Of a stretch of DNA of 32,076 nucleotides, positions 17,214-26,197 are shown in pieces. The notes under the pieces were generated by a model. That model ran no database searches, was not told the DNA's origin, and saw only the letters and a list, made by a program, of their open reading frames with translations. The position numbers were made by a program, and so were the translations under genes. The stretch comes from Anaerolineae bacterium (GTDB lineage: Bacteria > Chloroflexota > Anaerolineae > Aggregatilineales > J027). The first letter of the stretch is position 1. Every line of letters starts with the position of its first letter. The DNA is taken from assembly GCA_021463865.1 (NCBI GenBank), contig JAJTXY010000043.1, positions 1 to 32,076 on the forward strand, written 5' to 3'.

Positions 17214-19520
17214 ATGTCCACAACATCGTCCGAACGCCAACGTTTACGTCTGACCATTCAAGGTATTGTACAGGGGGTCGGCTTTCGGCCCTTTGTGTAT
17301 GGCCTAGCCGAACAATATTGCCTTGCGGGGCATGTCGGTAACAATGGCGAAGGTGTGTTTATCGAGGTTGAAGGCACGACCGAAAATCTAGCCCAATTTC
17401 AATCCGTCCTGCTGAATTCGCCCCCACCGTTGGCCCGTCTCGATGCCGTGCAGGTCGAATCTATCGCCCCTGCCAATGACCACGATTTTGTAATTGTCGC
17501 CAGCCAAGCCAGCGATCAACTAACAGCCCTCTTGCCACCCGACATTGCCATTTGCGACGACTGCCTGCGGGAACTGCTCGATCCCACCAATCGCCGCTAT
17601 CACTATCCGTTTATCAACTGCACCAACTGTGGCCCGCGTTTCACCATCATTCAGGGTATTCCGTATGACCGCCCTAAGACCACAATGGCAAGTTTCGAGA
17701 TGTGCCCCGATTGCGCCGCCGAATATCATGACCCGCTGAATCGGCGTTTTCATGCCCAGCCGAATGCCTGCCCCGTCTGCGGCCCGCATTTGTGGTTTCA
17801 ATATCATTCGGGTGAGATCATCAACGGGGACGACGCCATCACCCTAACCAAACAAGCCTTTGCCAATGACCAGATTATCGCCGTCAAAGGGATTGGTGGG
17901 TTTCATCTGGCGTGTGATGCCCGCTCCGACAACGCCCTCCAAATTTTACGCGAACGCAAGGGACGGGTGGATAAGCCGTTTGCCATCATGGTGCGTGATC
18001 TGGAAATGGCGCATCATCTTGCCGAGATTAATCCTGCCGAGGCCGCCCTGTTGCAGAGTCTCCAGCGTCCAATTGTCCTGTTGAAAAAACGCTCGCCCAA
18101 CACCCTTTCGGAACTGGTCGCGCCGGGAAATCAGACGGTGGGGGTAATGCTGGCCTATGCCCCCCTGCATTATTTGCTGCTGGATGATTACCCCCTTGTC
18201 ATGACCTCTGGCAATTTCAGCGGCGAACCAATCTGCAAAGATAATGAGGACGCCCTGCACTATCTCGCCCCGCTGGTAAATGGCTTTTTGCTGCATAACC
18301 GTCCCATTCATATTACCTGTGATGATTCGGTGCTGCGGATTCATGACCAACACGAACTGCCCATCCGTCGTTCGCGCGGCTATACCCCCTTTCCGGTCAA
18401 ACTCCCCTTTGATGCGGCGACGGTCTTGGCGACAGGCGGGGAACTCAAAAACACCTTTTGCCTGACCCATCATCGGCACGCCTTTCTAAGCCAGCATATC
18501 GGCGATATGGAAAATATCGAAACCTTGAATGCCTTCACCGCCTCAGTAAGTCATTTTTCGACGCTATATGGCTTGCAACCGGAAGCCCTCATTTGTGACC
18601 GGCATCCCAATTATCTGACGACCACTTGGGCCAATGAATATGCCAGCGCCCATCATCTCCCATTGATTCAAGTGCAGCACCACCACGCCCATATCGCTGC
18701 CGTCCTAGCCGAACATGCCGACGCGGGACAATCCCCCATCATTGGCGTTTGTTTGGATGGCACGGGGTATGGCACCGATGGCGCGATTTGGGGTGGTGAA
18801 TTTTTGCTGGCGGATTATGCCCATTTTGAACGGGTGGCCCATCTTAAATACGTTCCGTTGGCGGGGGGTGATACGGCGGTCAAAAAACCCTATCGCGTCG
18901 CATTGGCCCATCTATGGTCAGCCGGTATTGCGTGGGATGATGGGCTACCTCCAGTTGCGGCTTGCCCCGCCGTCGAACAGCGCATTTTGGCACGTCAATT
19001 TGAGAGCGGCTTACACACCGTCCCCGCCAGCAGCATGGGTCGCCTATTTGATGCTGCCGCTGCCCTGATCGGGGTGCGACAGGCCGTCTCGTATGAAGCT
19101 CAAGCCGCGATTGAACTAGAAAGCATGGCTGCTCTGACGGATGAGAGCTACCCCTTTGCTTTCCAATCCACCCCCGATGCTCCCATCCAAATTGATGCCA
19201 GTCCGGTGTTTCGGGCAATGGTAGATGATTTGCGGCGGGGGGCGGCGCAAAATCTCATGGCGGGCAAATTCCATCGCGGAGTGGCCGATATGATTTTGAA
19301 AATTTGTGACTTGTTACGTCAAAAAACAGGCATTCATCGAGTTGCCTTGAGTGGGGGGGTGTTTCAAAATGTATTGCTACTCGGCCTGACCAGCCACGCC
19401 CTTACCCAAAGTGGTTTTGAGGTGCTGGTACATCGGGCTGTGCCGCCGAATGATGGTGGGTTGGCTTTAGGGCAGGCCGTCATCGGGGCTAAACAAATTC
19501 AAATGAACCGCAAGGAGTAG
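17214..19520 (+). CDS. hypF: Carbamoyltransferase HypF
   Basis: HypF converts carbamoyl phosphate to carbamoyl-adenylate and transfers the carbamoyl group to the C-terminal Cys of HypE, the first step in making the cyanide ligands. The start is the ATG at 17214 (AAGG upstream, 768 aa); a TTG at 17184 adds ten residues without family support. Domains in order: acylphosphatase (10-95, IQGIVQGVGFRPFVYG), two zinc fingers (C114/C117/C136/C139 and C164/C167/C186/C189), a YrdC-like domain (about 205-390, IIAVKGIGGFHLACDA, MTSGNFSGEPIC) and a Kae1-like domain (about 400-768, QVQHHHAHIAAVLAEH, GVCLDGTGYGTDG, ALSGGVFQN). All parts are intact. Confidence 0.96.
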   Translation: MSTTSSERQRLRLTIQGIVQGVGFRPFVYGLAEQYCLAGHVGNNGEGVFIEVEGTTENLAQFQSVLLNSPPPLARLDAVQVESIAPANDHDFVIVASQASDQLTALLPPDIAICDDCLRELLDPTNRRYHYPFINCTNCGPRFTIIQGIPYDRPKTTMASFEMCPDCAAEYHDPLNRRFHAQPNACPVCGPHLWFQYHSGEIINGDDAITLTKQAFANDQIIAVKGIGGFHLACDARSDNALQILRERKGRVDKPFAIMVRDLEMAHHLAEINPAEAALLQSLQRPIVLLKKRSPNTLSELVAPGNQTVGVMLAYAPLHYLLLDDYPLVMTSGNFSGEPICKDNEDALHYLAPLVNGFLLHNRPIHITCDDSVLRIHDQHELPIRRSRGYTPFPVKLPFDAATVLATGGELKNTFCLTHHRHAFLSQHIGDMENIETLNAFTASVSHFSTLYGLQPEALICDRHPNYLTTTWANEYASAHHLPLIQVQHHHAHIAAVLAEHADAGQSPIIGVCLDGTGYGTDGAIWGGEFLLADYAHFERVAHLKYVPLAGGDTAVKKPYRVALAHLWSAGIAWDDGLPPVAACPAVEQRILARQFESGLHTVPASSMGRLFDAAAALIGVRQAVSYEAQAAIELESMAALTDESYPFAFQSTPDAPIQIDASPVFRAMVDDLRRGAAQNLMAGKFHRGVADMILKICDLLRQKTGIHRVALSGGVFQNVLLLGLTSHALTQSGFEVLVHRAVPPNDGGLALGQAVIGAKQIQMNRKE

Positions 19521-19525
19521 TAACC

Positions 19526-19783
19526 ATGTGCTTAGGGGTTCCCGGTCAAATCAAAGAAGTGTATGAGCTAGAGGGTGTTCGCATGGGCAAGGTCAATTTC
19601 GGTGGCATCGTCAAAGAGGTCTGCCTTGAATATGTCCCCGAAGCTGTTGTGGGTGATTACACCATCGTACATGTCGGCTTTGCCATCACTCGCCTTGATG
19701 AAGCATCCGCACTCGAAACACTGAAAATGTTCGAGGAGCTAGGCGTTCTGGATGAAGAACTCAACCCGGAACACCTAGAGTGA
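19526..19783 (+). CDS. hypC: Hydrogenase assembly chaperone HypC
   Basis: HypC is a small chaperone that, with HypD, carries the Fe(CN)2CO unit to the hydrogenase large subunit. The 85-aa protein starts MCLGVPGQI, whose Cys2 is essential after Met removal. [19 protein letters not shown] and [17 protein letters not shown] are the usual beta-barrel stretches. The perfect AAGGAG and short spacing to hypF and hypD support the start and an operon. HybG-type paralogues look alike; the position between hypF and hypD favours HypC. Confidence 0.96.
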   Translation: MCLGVPGQIKEVYELEGVRMGKVNFGGIVKEVCLEYVPEAVVGDYTIVHVGFAITRLDEASALETLKMFEELGVLDEELNPEHLE

Positions 19784-19805
19784 ATTTTTTGAAGGAACAT
19801 CCCCA

Positions 19806-20915
19806 ATGAAGTATCTCACTGAATTCCGCAACAATGACCTCGTGCAAAAGCTATTCCATGAGATTCACCAAATTACGACCAGACCTTGGGCAATGATGGA
19901 AGTCTGCGGCGGGCAGACCCACTCGATTATTCGCAATGGCATAGACCAACTGCTGCCGCCTGAAATTGAACTGATTCACGGCCCCGGCTGTCCGGTCTGT
20001 GTCACCCCACTGGAAACGATTGACAAAGCCCTTGCCATTGCCGCCCAACCGAATGTCATTTTTTGTTCTTTTGGCGATATGCTGCGTGTCCCCGGCAGTG
20101 ACCATGACCTTTTTGCCGTCAAAAGTCAGGGCGGGGACATCCGTATCGTCTATTCACCCCTCGATGCGCTCAAAGTGGCTCGTGATAATCCCGATAAGCA
20201 GGTGGTCTTTTTCGGCATTGGCTTTGAAACCACCGCCCCCGCCAATGCCCAAGCGCTAGTGGTAGCCAAAAAGCAGGGACTCAAAAATTTCTCGATGTTG
20301 GTTTCACATGTGCTTGTGCCACCAGCCATCGAAGCTCTAATGCAGTCCCCTACCTGTCGTGTGCAGGCATTTTTGGCAGCGGGGCATGTATGCAGTGTCA
20401 TGGGTTACTGGCAGTACGAACCCCTTGCTGAAAAATATCACGTCCCGATTGTGGTCACGGGCTTCGAACCGCTGGATGTGTTGAACGGCATTTACCATGC
20501 GGTTCTGCAATTAGAAGCGAGTCGGCACGAAGTTGAAAATGCCTATTCACGGGCCGTGCAGCGCGAAGGCAATCTCCCCGCCCAAAAGGTTATGCAAGAA
20601 GTGTTTGAAGTGTGTGACCGGAAGTGGCGTGGCATTGGCATGATCCCGCAAAGTGGATGGCAGTTAAACGCGGCTTATCGGGACATGGACGCCGCCATCC
20701 GTTTCCAAGTCGGTGATATTCGCACACAGGAATCCAGCATTTGCCGCAGTGGGGATGTGTTGCAGGGTCTTATTAAACCCCATCAATGCCCCGCCTTTGG
20801 CAAAGAATGCACCCCATCCAAACCACTTGGCGCGACGATGGTCTCTAGCGAAGGGGCGTGCGCGGCTTATTATAATTATGGTCGTTTCATTGAACATGAA
20901 CAGGTAGCCCCATGA
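19806..20915 (+). CDS. hypD: Hydrogenase formation protein HypD
   Basis: HypD is the iron-sulfur scaffold on which the Fe(CN)2CO group is assembled together with HypC. The 369-aa protein has C34 in [11 protein letters not shown] and C62/C65 in [11 protein letters not shown], plus [11 protein letters not shown]. The C-terminal cysteines ([29 protein letters not shown]) bind the [4Fe-4S] cluster. GAAGGA precedes the ATG. Its stop overlaps the hypE start as ATGA, a sign of coupled translation. Confidence 0.97.
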   Translation: MKYLTEFRNNDLVQKLFHEIHQITTRPWAMMEVCGGQTHSIIRNGIDQLLPPEIELIHGPGCPVCVTPLETIDKALAIAAQPNVIFCSFGDMLRVPGSDHDLFAVKSQGGDIRIVYSPLDALKVARDNPDKQVVFFGIGFETTAPANAQALVVAKKQGLKNFSMLVSHVLVPPAIEALMQSPTCRVQAFLAAGHVCSVMGYWQYEPLAEKYHVPIVVTGFEPLDVLNGIYHAVLQLEASRHEVENAYSRAVQREGNLPAQKVMQEVFEVCDRKWRGIGMIPQSGWQLNAAYRDMDAAIRFQVGDIRTQESSICRSGDVLQGLIKPHQCPAFGKECTPSKPLGATMVSSEGACAAYYNYGRFIEHEQVAP

Positions 20916-21961
20916 TAGATTTCGATAACTGGGTTTGCCCTCTCCCATTACGCGATTACCCCCACATTGTGATGGGGCACGGTGGCGGCGGCAAACTTTC
21001 CAACGATTTGGTGGAGCATCTTTTTGTGCCCGCTTTTCATAACGCCACACTCAGTTCGCTGGCGGATGGAGCAACCATGACTGTCGGTGGACAGCAGTTG
21101 GCATTTTCCACCGACTCCTACGTGGTGCGGCCTCTATTTTTCCCCGGTGGCAGCATCGCCGACCTAGCCATTAACGGCACGGTGAATGATCTTGCCATGT
21201 TGGGGGCGACTCCGCTGTTTCTGAGTGTTGGCATGATTTTGGAAGAGGGCCTGCCGATGAATACATTGGGAAATCTGGTGGATATACTGGCGGCAGCGGC
21301 CCGTAATGCTCATGTGCAGGTCGTCACGGGTGATACCAAAGTCGTTGATAAGGGGCATGGCGATCAAATTTATATTAATACCAGCGGGGTTGGCCTGATT
21401 CCGACTGGCGTTGACATCGCCCCCCAGAATGCTCGCCCCGGTGATAGGATTTTAATTAGCGGCACGATTGGCGATCACGGCATGGCGATTATGAGCGTGC
21501 GGGAAGGTCTAGAGTTTGATAGTCCGATCCGCAGCGATTCCGCGCCGTTAAATGGCCTCGTTGCCGATATGCTGCAATGCTCAACAAATATCCACGTTCT
21601 GCGTGACCCCACACGCGGCGGAGTCGCCTCATCGCTGAATGAAATTGCGAAATCGGCGGGGGTCGGCATTGCATTAGATGAGCGCCAATTCCCCGTTCGG
21701 CCCGAAGTCGCGGCGGCCTGTGAATTATTGGGCATGGATCCGCTGTATGTCGCCAATGAGGGCAAGTTACTGGCGATTGTTCCCCCCGAAGATGCTGACG
21801 CCATTTTGGAGACCATGCGCCAACATCCATTGGGCCAAGATGCCGCAATCATTGGCGAGGTGGTGAGTGAACATCGGGGCAAAGTCACGTCGCGTACAGG
21901 CATTGGCGGCACTCGCGTCGTTGCTATGCAAATTGGGGAACAATTACCCCGTATCTGTTAG
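20912..21961 (+). CDS. hypE: Hydrogenase maturation protein HypE (thiocyanate-forming)
   Basis: HypE receives a carbamoyl group from HypF on its C-terminal Cys and dehydrates it with ATP to a thiocyanate, the cyanide donor. The 349-aa protein is a PurM/ThiL-like ATPase: [16 protein letters not shown] near the N-terminus, [27 protein letters not shown] and [16 protein letters not shown]. It ends in the required PRIC tail with the acceptor Cys as last residue. It is the last gene of the operon and is followed by a hairpin at 21971-21992. Confidence 0.97.
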   Translation: MIDFDNWVCPLPLRDYPHIVMGHGGGGKLSNDLVEHLFVPAFHNATLSSLADGATMTVGGQQLAFSTDSYVVRPLFFPGGSIADLAINGTVNDLAMLGATPLFLSVGMILEEGLPMNTLGNLVDILAAAARNAHVQVVTGDTKVVDKGHGDQIYINTSGVGLIPTGVDIAPQNARPGDRILISGTIGDHGMAIMSVREGLEFDSPIRSDSAPLNGLVADMLQCSTNIHVLRDPTRGGVASSLNEIAKSAGVGIALDERQFPVRPEVAAACELLGMDPLYVANEGKLLAIVPPEDADAILETMRQHPLGQDAAIIGEVVSEHRGKVTSRTGIGGTRVVAMQIGEQLPRIC

Positions 21962-21970
21962 ATAAAATTT

Positions 21971-21992
21971 GGGCAGATTTTCAGTCCTGCCC
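21971..21992. terminator. Possible bidirectional terminator between hypE and the ROK kinase
   Basis: GGGCAG (21971-21976) and CTGCCC (21987-21992) form a 6-bp stem with a 10-base loop between two convergent genes. On the minus strand the stem is followed by AAATTTTATC, a short T-run; on the plus strand the T-rich part is weak. The function is inferred from position. Confidence 0.5.
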
Positions 21993-22003
21993 TACATCAA
22001 AAT

Positions 22004-22870
22004 TTATTGTTGGGCCAGCGCAATCGCCCCCAACACCCCAGCATGATCGCCCAGCGCTGGTGGCACAATGTAATGATCTACATCCCGTAAAATGGCGGGA
22101 TGCTGCAAATAGCCATTGAGCAATTCTTGGAATCGGCGTCGAATCATTGGGAAAAGCTGGATTTGGCGCATGACCCCACCCCCCAAAATAATCCGCTTGG
22201 GTGAGAGGGTGCAGGCAAAACTCACCAGCGCGATAGCGATGTACTCCGCCTCCAATTCCCATGCCGGATGGTCAATAGGCAGGGTCTTGGGGGAAACCTT
22301 CCAGCGTTTTTGCAGGGCTGGCCCAGTGGTCAACCCCTCCAAACAGTCCTTATGAAAGGGGCAGTTACCTTCAAACGGGTCTTTGAGGGGGTCACGCGGC
22401 AGCAGAATATGACCCAATTCGGGGTGAATCAGGCCATGTACCAAACGACCATTGACCATCACACCACCGCCCACCCCCGTCCCAATGGTCAAATAGAGAA
22501 AATCATCCAACCCGACGGCTGCGCCCCATTTGTGTTCCCCCAATGCCGCCGTGTTCACATCGGTATCAAATTCGACAGCCACTCCCAATTCGCGGCTAAT
22601 CACTCCGGCGAAATCGGTATTGGCCCAACCGGGTTTAGGGGTCGTGGTGATATACCCAAAGGTAGGGGAATCGCGGTGAATATCCACCGGGCCAAACGAC
22701 CCAATGCCAATCTTTTTCACCGGGGGGTGTTGACGAAAAAACGCAATGACTTTCTGAAATGTTTCGGCAGGGGTTGTCGTAGACATCGGGTCGCTAACGA
22801 CAATATTTTGAGGGTTAGTCCCAACCGCGCAGACAAATTCGGTTCCACCTGCTTCAATTCCACCAAACAT
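22004..22870 (-). CDS. ROK-family sugar kinase (fructokinase-like)
   Basis: This is a cytoplasmic ATP-dependent hexokinase of the ROK family. I use the ATG at 22870, with GAGG six bases upstream; the TTG at 22876 would lack spacing from that site. The 288-aa protein starts MFGGIEAGGTEFVCAVG (phosphate loop), has FDTDVNTAALGEH, TIGTGVGGGVMVNG and the ROK metal region HPELGH followed by a C-P-F-H-x2-C-L-E-G zinc motif. These features match the fructokinase/GmuE branch (fructose or mannose) better than glucokinase or the NagC-type regulators. It has no DNA-binding domain. It is transcribed alone, away from the cupin gene, so the substrate is not fixed by context. Confidence 0.88.
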   Translation of the reverse strand: MFGGIEAGGTEFVCAVGTNPQNIVVSDPMSTTTPAETFQKVIAFFRQHPPVKKIGIGSFGPVDIHRDSPTFGYITTTPKPGWANTDFAGVISRELGVAVEFDTDVNTAALGEHKWGAAVGLDDFLYLTIGTGVGGGVMVNGRLVHGLIHPELGHILLPRDPLKDPFEGNCPFHKDCLEGLTTGPALQKRWKVSPKTLPIDHPAWELEAEYIAIALVSFACTLSPKRIILGGGVMRQIQLFPMIRRRFQELLNGYLQHPAILRDVDHYIVPPALGDHAGVLGAIALAQQ

Positions 22871-22984
22871 AGTCAACCTCGATATAAAATTTAGATAACC
22901 GCTTGTTTTCGTAGGGATGATGAGACAATAGTGCAGCCCAATTTATAGCACATTTTCGCGGACTTATTATAGGAGTTTTTCACC

Positions 22985-23365
22985 ATGCGTATACCCGAAA
23001 TCATCTATTTACAGCAGTTGGCATGGATGCCCAGCCCAGTGGTAGTCGGGGTCGAGGTCAAATATTTCGCCAACCGCCCCAACCAGACACCCGACGATAT
23101 GATGATCCTCAAAATCGAGGTGGGCAATAACATCCGCTGGCATGTACATGAAGCAGCGACAGAAGTCAATTATGTGCTACAGGGTCACTCGCGGTTGCGT
23201 TATGCCGAAAATGAAAACTCGTCATCGGTCTATGAACATGACCTTGAACCCGGTATGGCGTTTATCATTCCGGCGGAGTTATGGCACTCGGTTATCAATC
23301 TAGGCGACGAAATAGCCCTTTTCTTTTCCTTACACATTTCTAAAGAGGCGCAAGGTGGAGATTAA
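22985..23365 (+). CDS. Small single-domain cupin protein
   Basis: This 126-aa beta-barrel protein of the cupin superfamily has the first motif around WHVHEAATEVNYVLQG (two His and a Glu) and the second around PGMAFIIPAELWHSV (third His), so a bound metal ion is likely. The enzyme or sensor function is unknown. No signal peptide is present. AGGAG precedes the ATG at a good distance. The next gene, a GNAT acetyltransferase, overlaps its end by 11 bases, so the two are probably made together. Similar small cupins act as sugar isomerases, dioxygenases or binding proteins; sequence alone does not choose among these. Confidence 0.8.
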   Translation: MRIPEIIYLQQLAWMPSPVVVGVEVKYFANRPNQTPDDMMILKIEVGNNIRWHVHEAATEVNYVLQGHSRLRYAENENSSSVYEHDLEPGMAFIIPAELWHSVINLGDEIALFFSLHISKEAQGGD

Positions 23366-23738
23366 AATTAGCCCTGCCGTCACCAATGATGAACTAAATA
23401 CCTTATTTGCCGCTGCATGGAACAATCATTCATCCCGAGATTTTGGCCCGATTCTGACCCGCCGCTTGGTCTATATCTGCGCTTATATAGACGATCAACT
23501 GGTAGGCTTCGTAAATTTTGCGTGGGATGGCGGAGTCCATGCCTTTTTGTTAGATACTACCATGCATCCGAATTTGCAGCACCGGGGAATTGGCCTACAA
23601 ATGGTTCAGGCTGGAATTCATGCGGCGCGTAGTTATGGCATTGAATGGATTCATGTGGATTACGAACTACGTCTGCATGAGTTTTATACGCGGTGTGGTT
23701 TCATCCCCACCCTAGCCGGGTTAATCAATCTCAAGTGA
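23355..23738 (+). CDS. GNAT-family N-acetyltransferase
   Basis: This 127-aa acyl-CoA-dependent transferase starts at GTG 23355 inside the end of the cupin gene, with AGAGG upstream. The acetyl-CoA site is seen in LDTTMHPNLQHRGIGLQMVQ, where Q/RxxGxG/A reads QHRGIG, followed by IHAARSYGIEWIHVDYELRLHEFYTRCGF, the usual second half of the fold (split here only by description). The acceptor substrate is unknown. The overlap with the cupin gene points to a shared task. Confidence 0.85.
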   Translation: MEIKISPAVTNDELNTLFAAAWNNHSSRDFGPILTRRLVYICAYIDDQLVGFVNFAWDGGVHAFLLDTTMHPNLQHRGIGLQMVQAGIHAARSYGIEWIHVDYELRLHEFYTRCGFIPTLAGLINLK

Positions 23739-23766
23739 GCCTTTACTAAAAAACCTAAATGTTTCC

Positions 23767-23795
23767 TTGACGAGGTTTTGGTTATCCGATATGCT
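23767..23795 (+). promoter_or_regulatory. Promoter of the lacI-type gene and sugar operon
   Basis: TTGACG (23767-23772, five of six) and TATGCT (23790-23795, four of six) are spaced by 17 bases. The operator palindrome follows the -10 box directly, covering the expected transcription start. The start codon at 23832 gives a leader of about 30 bases. Confidence 0.7.
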
Positions 23796-23811
23796 ATGTA
23801 AGCGCTTACAT
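23796..23811. promoter_or_regulatory. LacI-family operator palindrome
   Basis: ATGTAAGCGCTTACAT is a perfect 16-bp palindrome with the central CG typical of LacI/GalR operators. It abuts the -10 box of the repressor's own promoter, which strongly suggests negative autoregulation of the whole operon. Imperfect outer arms (GGTTATCCG upstream, CAGATAATC downstream) extend the symmetry. Confidence 0.85.
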
Positions 23812-23831
23812 CAGATAATCGAGAGTAGTTC

Positions 23832-24848
23832 ATGCTGTTGGATGATTCAAGCCGCATTACGATTGTTGAAGTTGCTCAATATGCCGGGGTTTCGACAGCG
23901 ACGGTCAGTCGAGTTATCAATAAAACTGGTCCTGTCTTACCGGAAACAGCCGCAAAAGTCTATGCAGCGATAGAAGCCCTCAATTACAAACCCAATGCAG
24001 CAGCACGCGGTCTTGCCAGCCGTCGCACCAACACAATTGGTCTGCTCGTTGATGAAATCAGCGGCGAATTTTTCCAGCCGATGCTGCGGGGGATTGAAGT
24101 GACCGCACGGGCAAGCGGCATGGATTTATTGATTAGCTCGACTGGCGGCATGAGCCAATCCTCTCCGCCCTATCCATTGGGTGAAAACAATACCGACGGC
24201 CTTATCGTCTTTGCAGACAGCTTGCCCCAAGAGGAACTTGTCCGGCTGCATAAGATTGGCTTTCCACTGGTGCTGCTGCATCGCTCCTCACCCTCTGGTC
24301 TAAATATTCCCTGCGTCACCGTCGAAAACAAAGAAGGCGCACGACGTATGGTGGATTATTTGGTTGAAGAACGCGGCTATCGGAAAATCGCGTTTTTGGA
24401 AGGGCCAGACAGTCACGAAGATGCCTATTGGCGCAAATTGGGTTATGAAGAGAGCCTTGCCGTACATGACATTCCCTTTAACCCCAAGTTGGTATCTTTG
24501 GGAGAATTTGATGAGACCCAAGCCCGTGTTTCGGTATCGCAGTGGATCAAAAATGGCCTCAACGCGGAAGCGATTTTTGCCGCCGATGATGATTCGGCGA
24601 TTGGGGCGATGGCGGCACTTAAGGAATCCGGATTACGCATTCCGGAGGATATAGCAGTCGTGGGATTTGATGATATTCGACTGGCGGCCTATCTCGACCC
24701 GCCATTGACCACTGTGCGTGCGCCGATTGAACAAGCGGCCCGAATCGCGGTGGAGCAATTGGTGAAGGTCATACGCGGTGAGGAGGTGGAAGCGATGACC
24801 CTTCTGCCAACTGAATTAGTGATTCGGCGCTCGTGTGGGTGCTGTTGA
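23832..24848 (+). CDS. LacI-family transcriptional repressor
   Basis: This 338-aa repressor has an N-terminal LacI helix-turn-helix (residues 8-56: ITIVEVAQYAGVSTATVSRV, hinge NYKPNAAARGLASRRT) and a periplasmic-binding-like effector domain (about 66-330; EISGEFFQPMLRGIE, AIFAADDDSAIGAMAAL, VVGFDDIRLAAYLDPPLTTV). The C-terminus RRSCGCC is the usual LacI RxSC ending with extra cysteines. It is the first gene of the operon with GH4, kinase and GH20, and its operator lies on its own promoter. The effector is probably a sugar handled by those enzymes; it cannot be named from sequence. The Shine-Dalgarno is weak. Confidence 0.93.
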   Translation: MLLDDSSRITIVEVAQYAGVSTATVSRVINKTGPVLPETAAKVYAAIEALNYKPNAAARGLASRRTNTIGLLVDEISGEFFQPMLRGIEVTARASGMDLLISSTGGMSQSSPPYPLGENNTDGLIVFADSLPQEELVRLHKIGFPLVLLHRSSPSGLNIPCVTVENKEGARRMVDYLVEERGYRKIAFLEGPDSHEDAYWRKLGYEESLAVHDIPFNPKLVSLGEFDETQARVSVSQWIKNGLNAEAIFAADDDSAIGAMAALKESGLRIPEDIAVVGFDDIRLAAYLDPPLTTVRAPIEQAARIAVEQLVKVIRGEEVEAMTLLPTELVIRRSCGCC

Positions 24849-24892
24849 CATGCGGTCTATAACAAGCCGCTATATTGAAAGGTATTGGAATA

Positions 24893-26182
24893 ATGAAAGT
24901 TGCGGTCATTGGTGGGGGGTCATCGTACACTCCAGAATTGATTAATGGGTTTTTGGATCGCGTGGGAAGTTTCCCAATCAAAGAACTTTGGTTGATGGAT
25001 ATTTTGCCGGAGCGATTGGAGATTGTCGGCAAGTTCGCTCAACGCATGGTCAAGGCTGCCGGGGCGCCATTTGAAGTACATCTGACCACCGACCAGCGAG
25101 AAGCAGTACGCGGCGCAAATTACGTCACGACTCAGTTGCGCGTGGGTTGGATGCAGGCTCGCCGCGAGGATGAATACTTGGGTCGGCGGCATGGCCTTAT
25201 TGGTCAAGAAACCACTGGTATTGGCGGCATGGCAAAAGCATTACGCACGATTCCCGTCATCCTAAAAATCACCTCTGATATGCGAGAACTCGCCGCACCG
25301 GGGGCATTGCTGGTCAACTTCACAAATCCTGCCGGACTCGTCACCGAAGCCCTTTGGCGTTATGCCGCCGATATACCAGCAGTAGGTGTTTGTAATGGGC
25401 CGATCACAACCAAGATGTCCATTTTGGAGCAATTGGAAAAGGCAGGCTTAAAGGTCGAGTCAGATCGTGCCGAACTCGATACACTCGGTCTCAATCATTT
25501 GACATGGCATCGCGGCTTTCGCATTGATGGCGAGGACGTGTGGCCTCAAGTCATGCAGGGCTATATCGAATCCCTGCGAAATGGTGAAAATGATGCTTGG
25601 GACATTGGCACAATTGAAACACTGCAAATGATTCCTAACGGTTATTTGCAATATTTCTACTACACCGACAAAAAATTAGCCGCGCAGGATAAATGGCCTC
25701 CCTCACGAGCCGAGCGGGTCATGGAGATTGAAAAAGGGCTGTTCGCGCAATATGCCGAGCCGGATCGGAGTGTCCCACCAGAAGGGTTGATGCAGCGCGG
25801 CGGAGCCTATTATTCGACGGTGGCGACGCAACTGCTGAATGCCCACTATAACGATTTAGGCGAGACGCATATCGTCAACACTCCCCATCGCGGCGCGGTT
25901 GAAGGCTGGCCTAGTGATTGGGTACTCGAAATTCCGTGCAAGGTCAATAAATCCGGCATCACGCCCCTGCCTGCCAAACCGCTGCCAATGGCTTGTTTTG
26001 GCTTGATGGCGCAAATCAAAGCCTATGAGTTACTGACAGTGGAAGCGGCGGTACATGGGGATCGCAAAGCGGCCTATGAAGCATTGCTGGTGCATCCATT
26101 GGGGCCAACGGCTGATCGAGTGCAGGCGGTATTGGATGACTTGCTTGCCACCCATCACGCCTATCTACCTCAATTTAACTAA
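24893..26182 (+). CDS. GH4 NAD- and metal-dependent glycosidase (6-phospho-beta-glycosidase type)
   Basis: GH4 enzymes split glycosides by an oxidation-elimination route using NAD and Mn2+. I use the ATG at 24893 (AAAGG ten bases upstream, 429 aa), which gives the canonical [16 protein letters not shown]; an earlier start at 24875 adds six non-family residues. Metal ligands fit C167 (VCNGP) and H202 (GLNHLTWH), and [13 protein letters not shown] is typical. The CN-x-P form of the first motif is that of the 6-phospho-beta group; the alpha group carries a CH motif there. E. coli ChbF, which splits chitobiose 6-phosphate, is a GH4 relative. No PTS gene is nearby, so a phosphorylated substrate would have to come from a kinase, perhaps the next gene. 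A TTGACA at 24845, over the lacI stop, has no well-spaced -10 box. Confidence 0.9.
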   Translation: MKVAVIGGGSSYTPELINGFLDRVGSFPIKELWLMDILPERLEIVGKFAQRMVKAAGAPFEVHLTTDQREAVRGANYVTTQLRVGWMQARREDEYLGRRHGLIGQETTGIGGMAKALRTIPVILKITSDMRELAAPGALLVNFTNPAGLVTEALWRYAADIPAVGVCNGPITTKMSILEQLEKAGLKVESDRAELDTLGLNHLTWHRGFRIDGEDVWPQVMQGYIESLRNGENDAWDIGTIETLQMIPNGYLQYFYYTDKKLAAQDKWPPSRAERVMEIEKGLFAQYAEPDRSVPPEGLMQRGGAYYSTVATQLLNAHYNDLGETHIVNTPHRGAVEGWPSDWVLEIPCKVNKSGITPLPAKPLPMACFGLMAQIKAYELLTVEAAVHGDRKAAYEALLVHPLGPTADRVQAVLDDLLATHHAYLPQFN

Positions 26183-26197
26183 ACGGGACAAGTCACC

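Noticed and set aside
22942-22970. Promoter-like TTTATA, 17 bases, TATTAT before the cupin gene
   Set aside because: Transcription would start at about 22977, after the AGGAG ribosome site at 22971-22975, so the well-placed Shine-Dalgarno would be lost from the transcript.
24845-24876. TTGACA followed by TATATT between lacI and the GH4 gene
   Set aside because: The spacing is 20 bases, too long for a standard sigma70 promoter, and the genes are close enough to share the lacI promoter.
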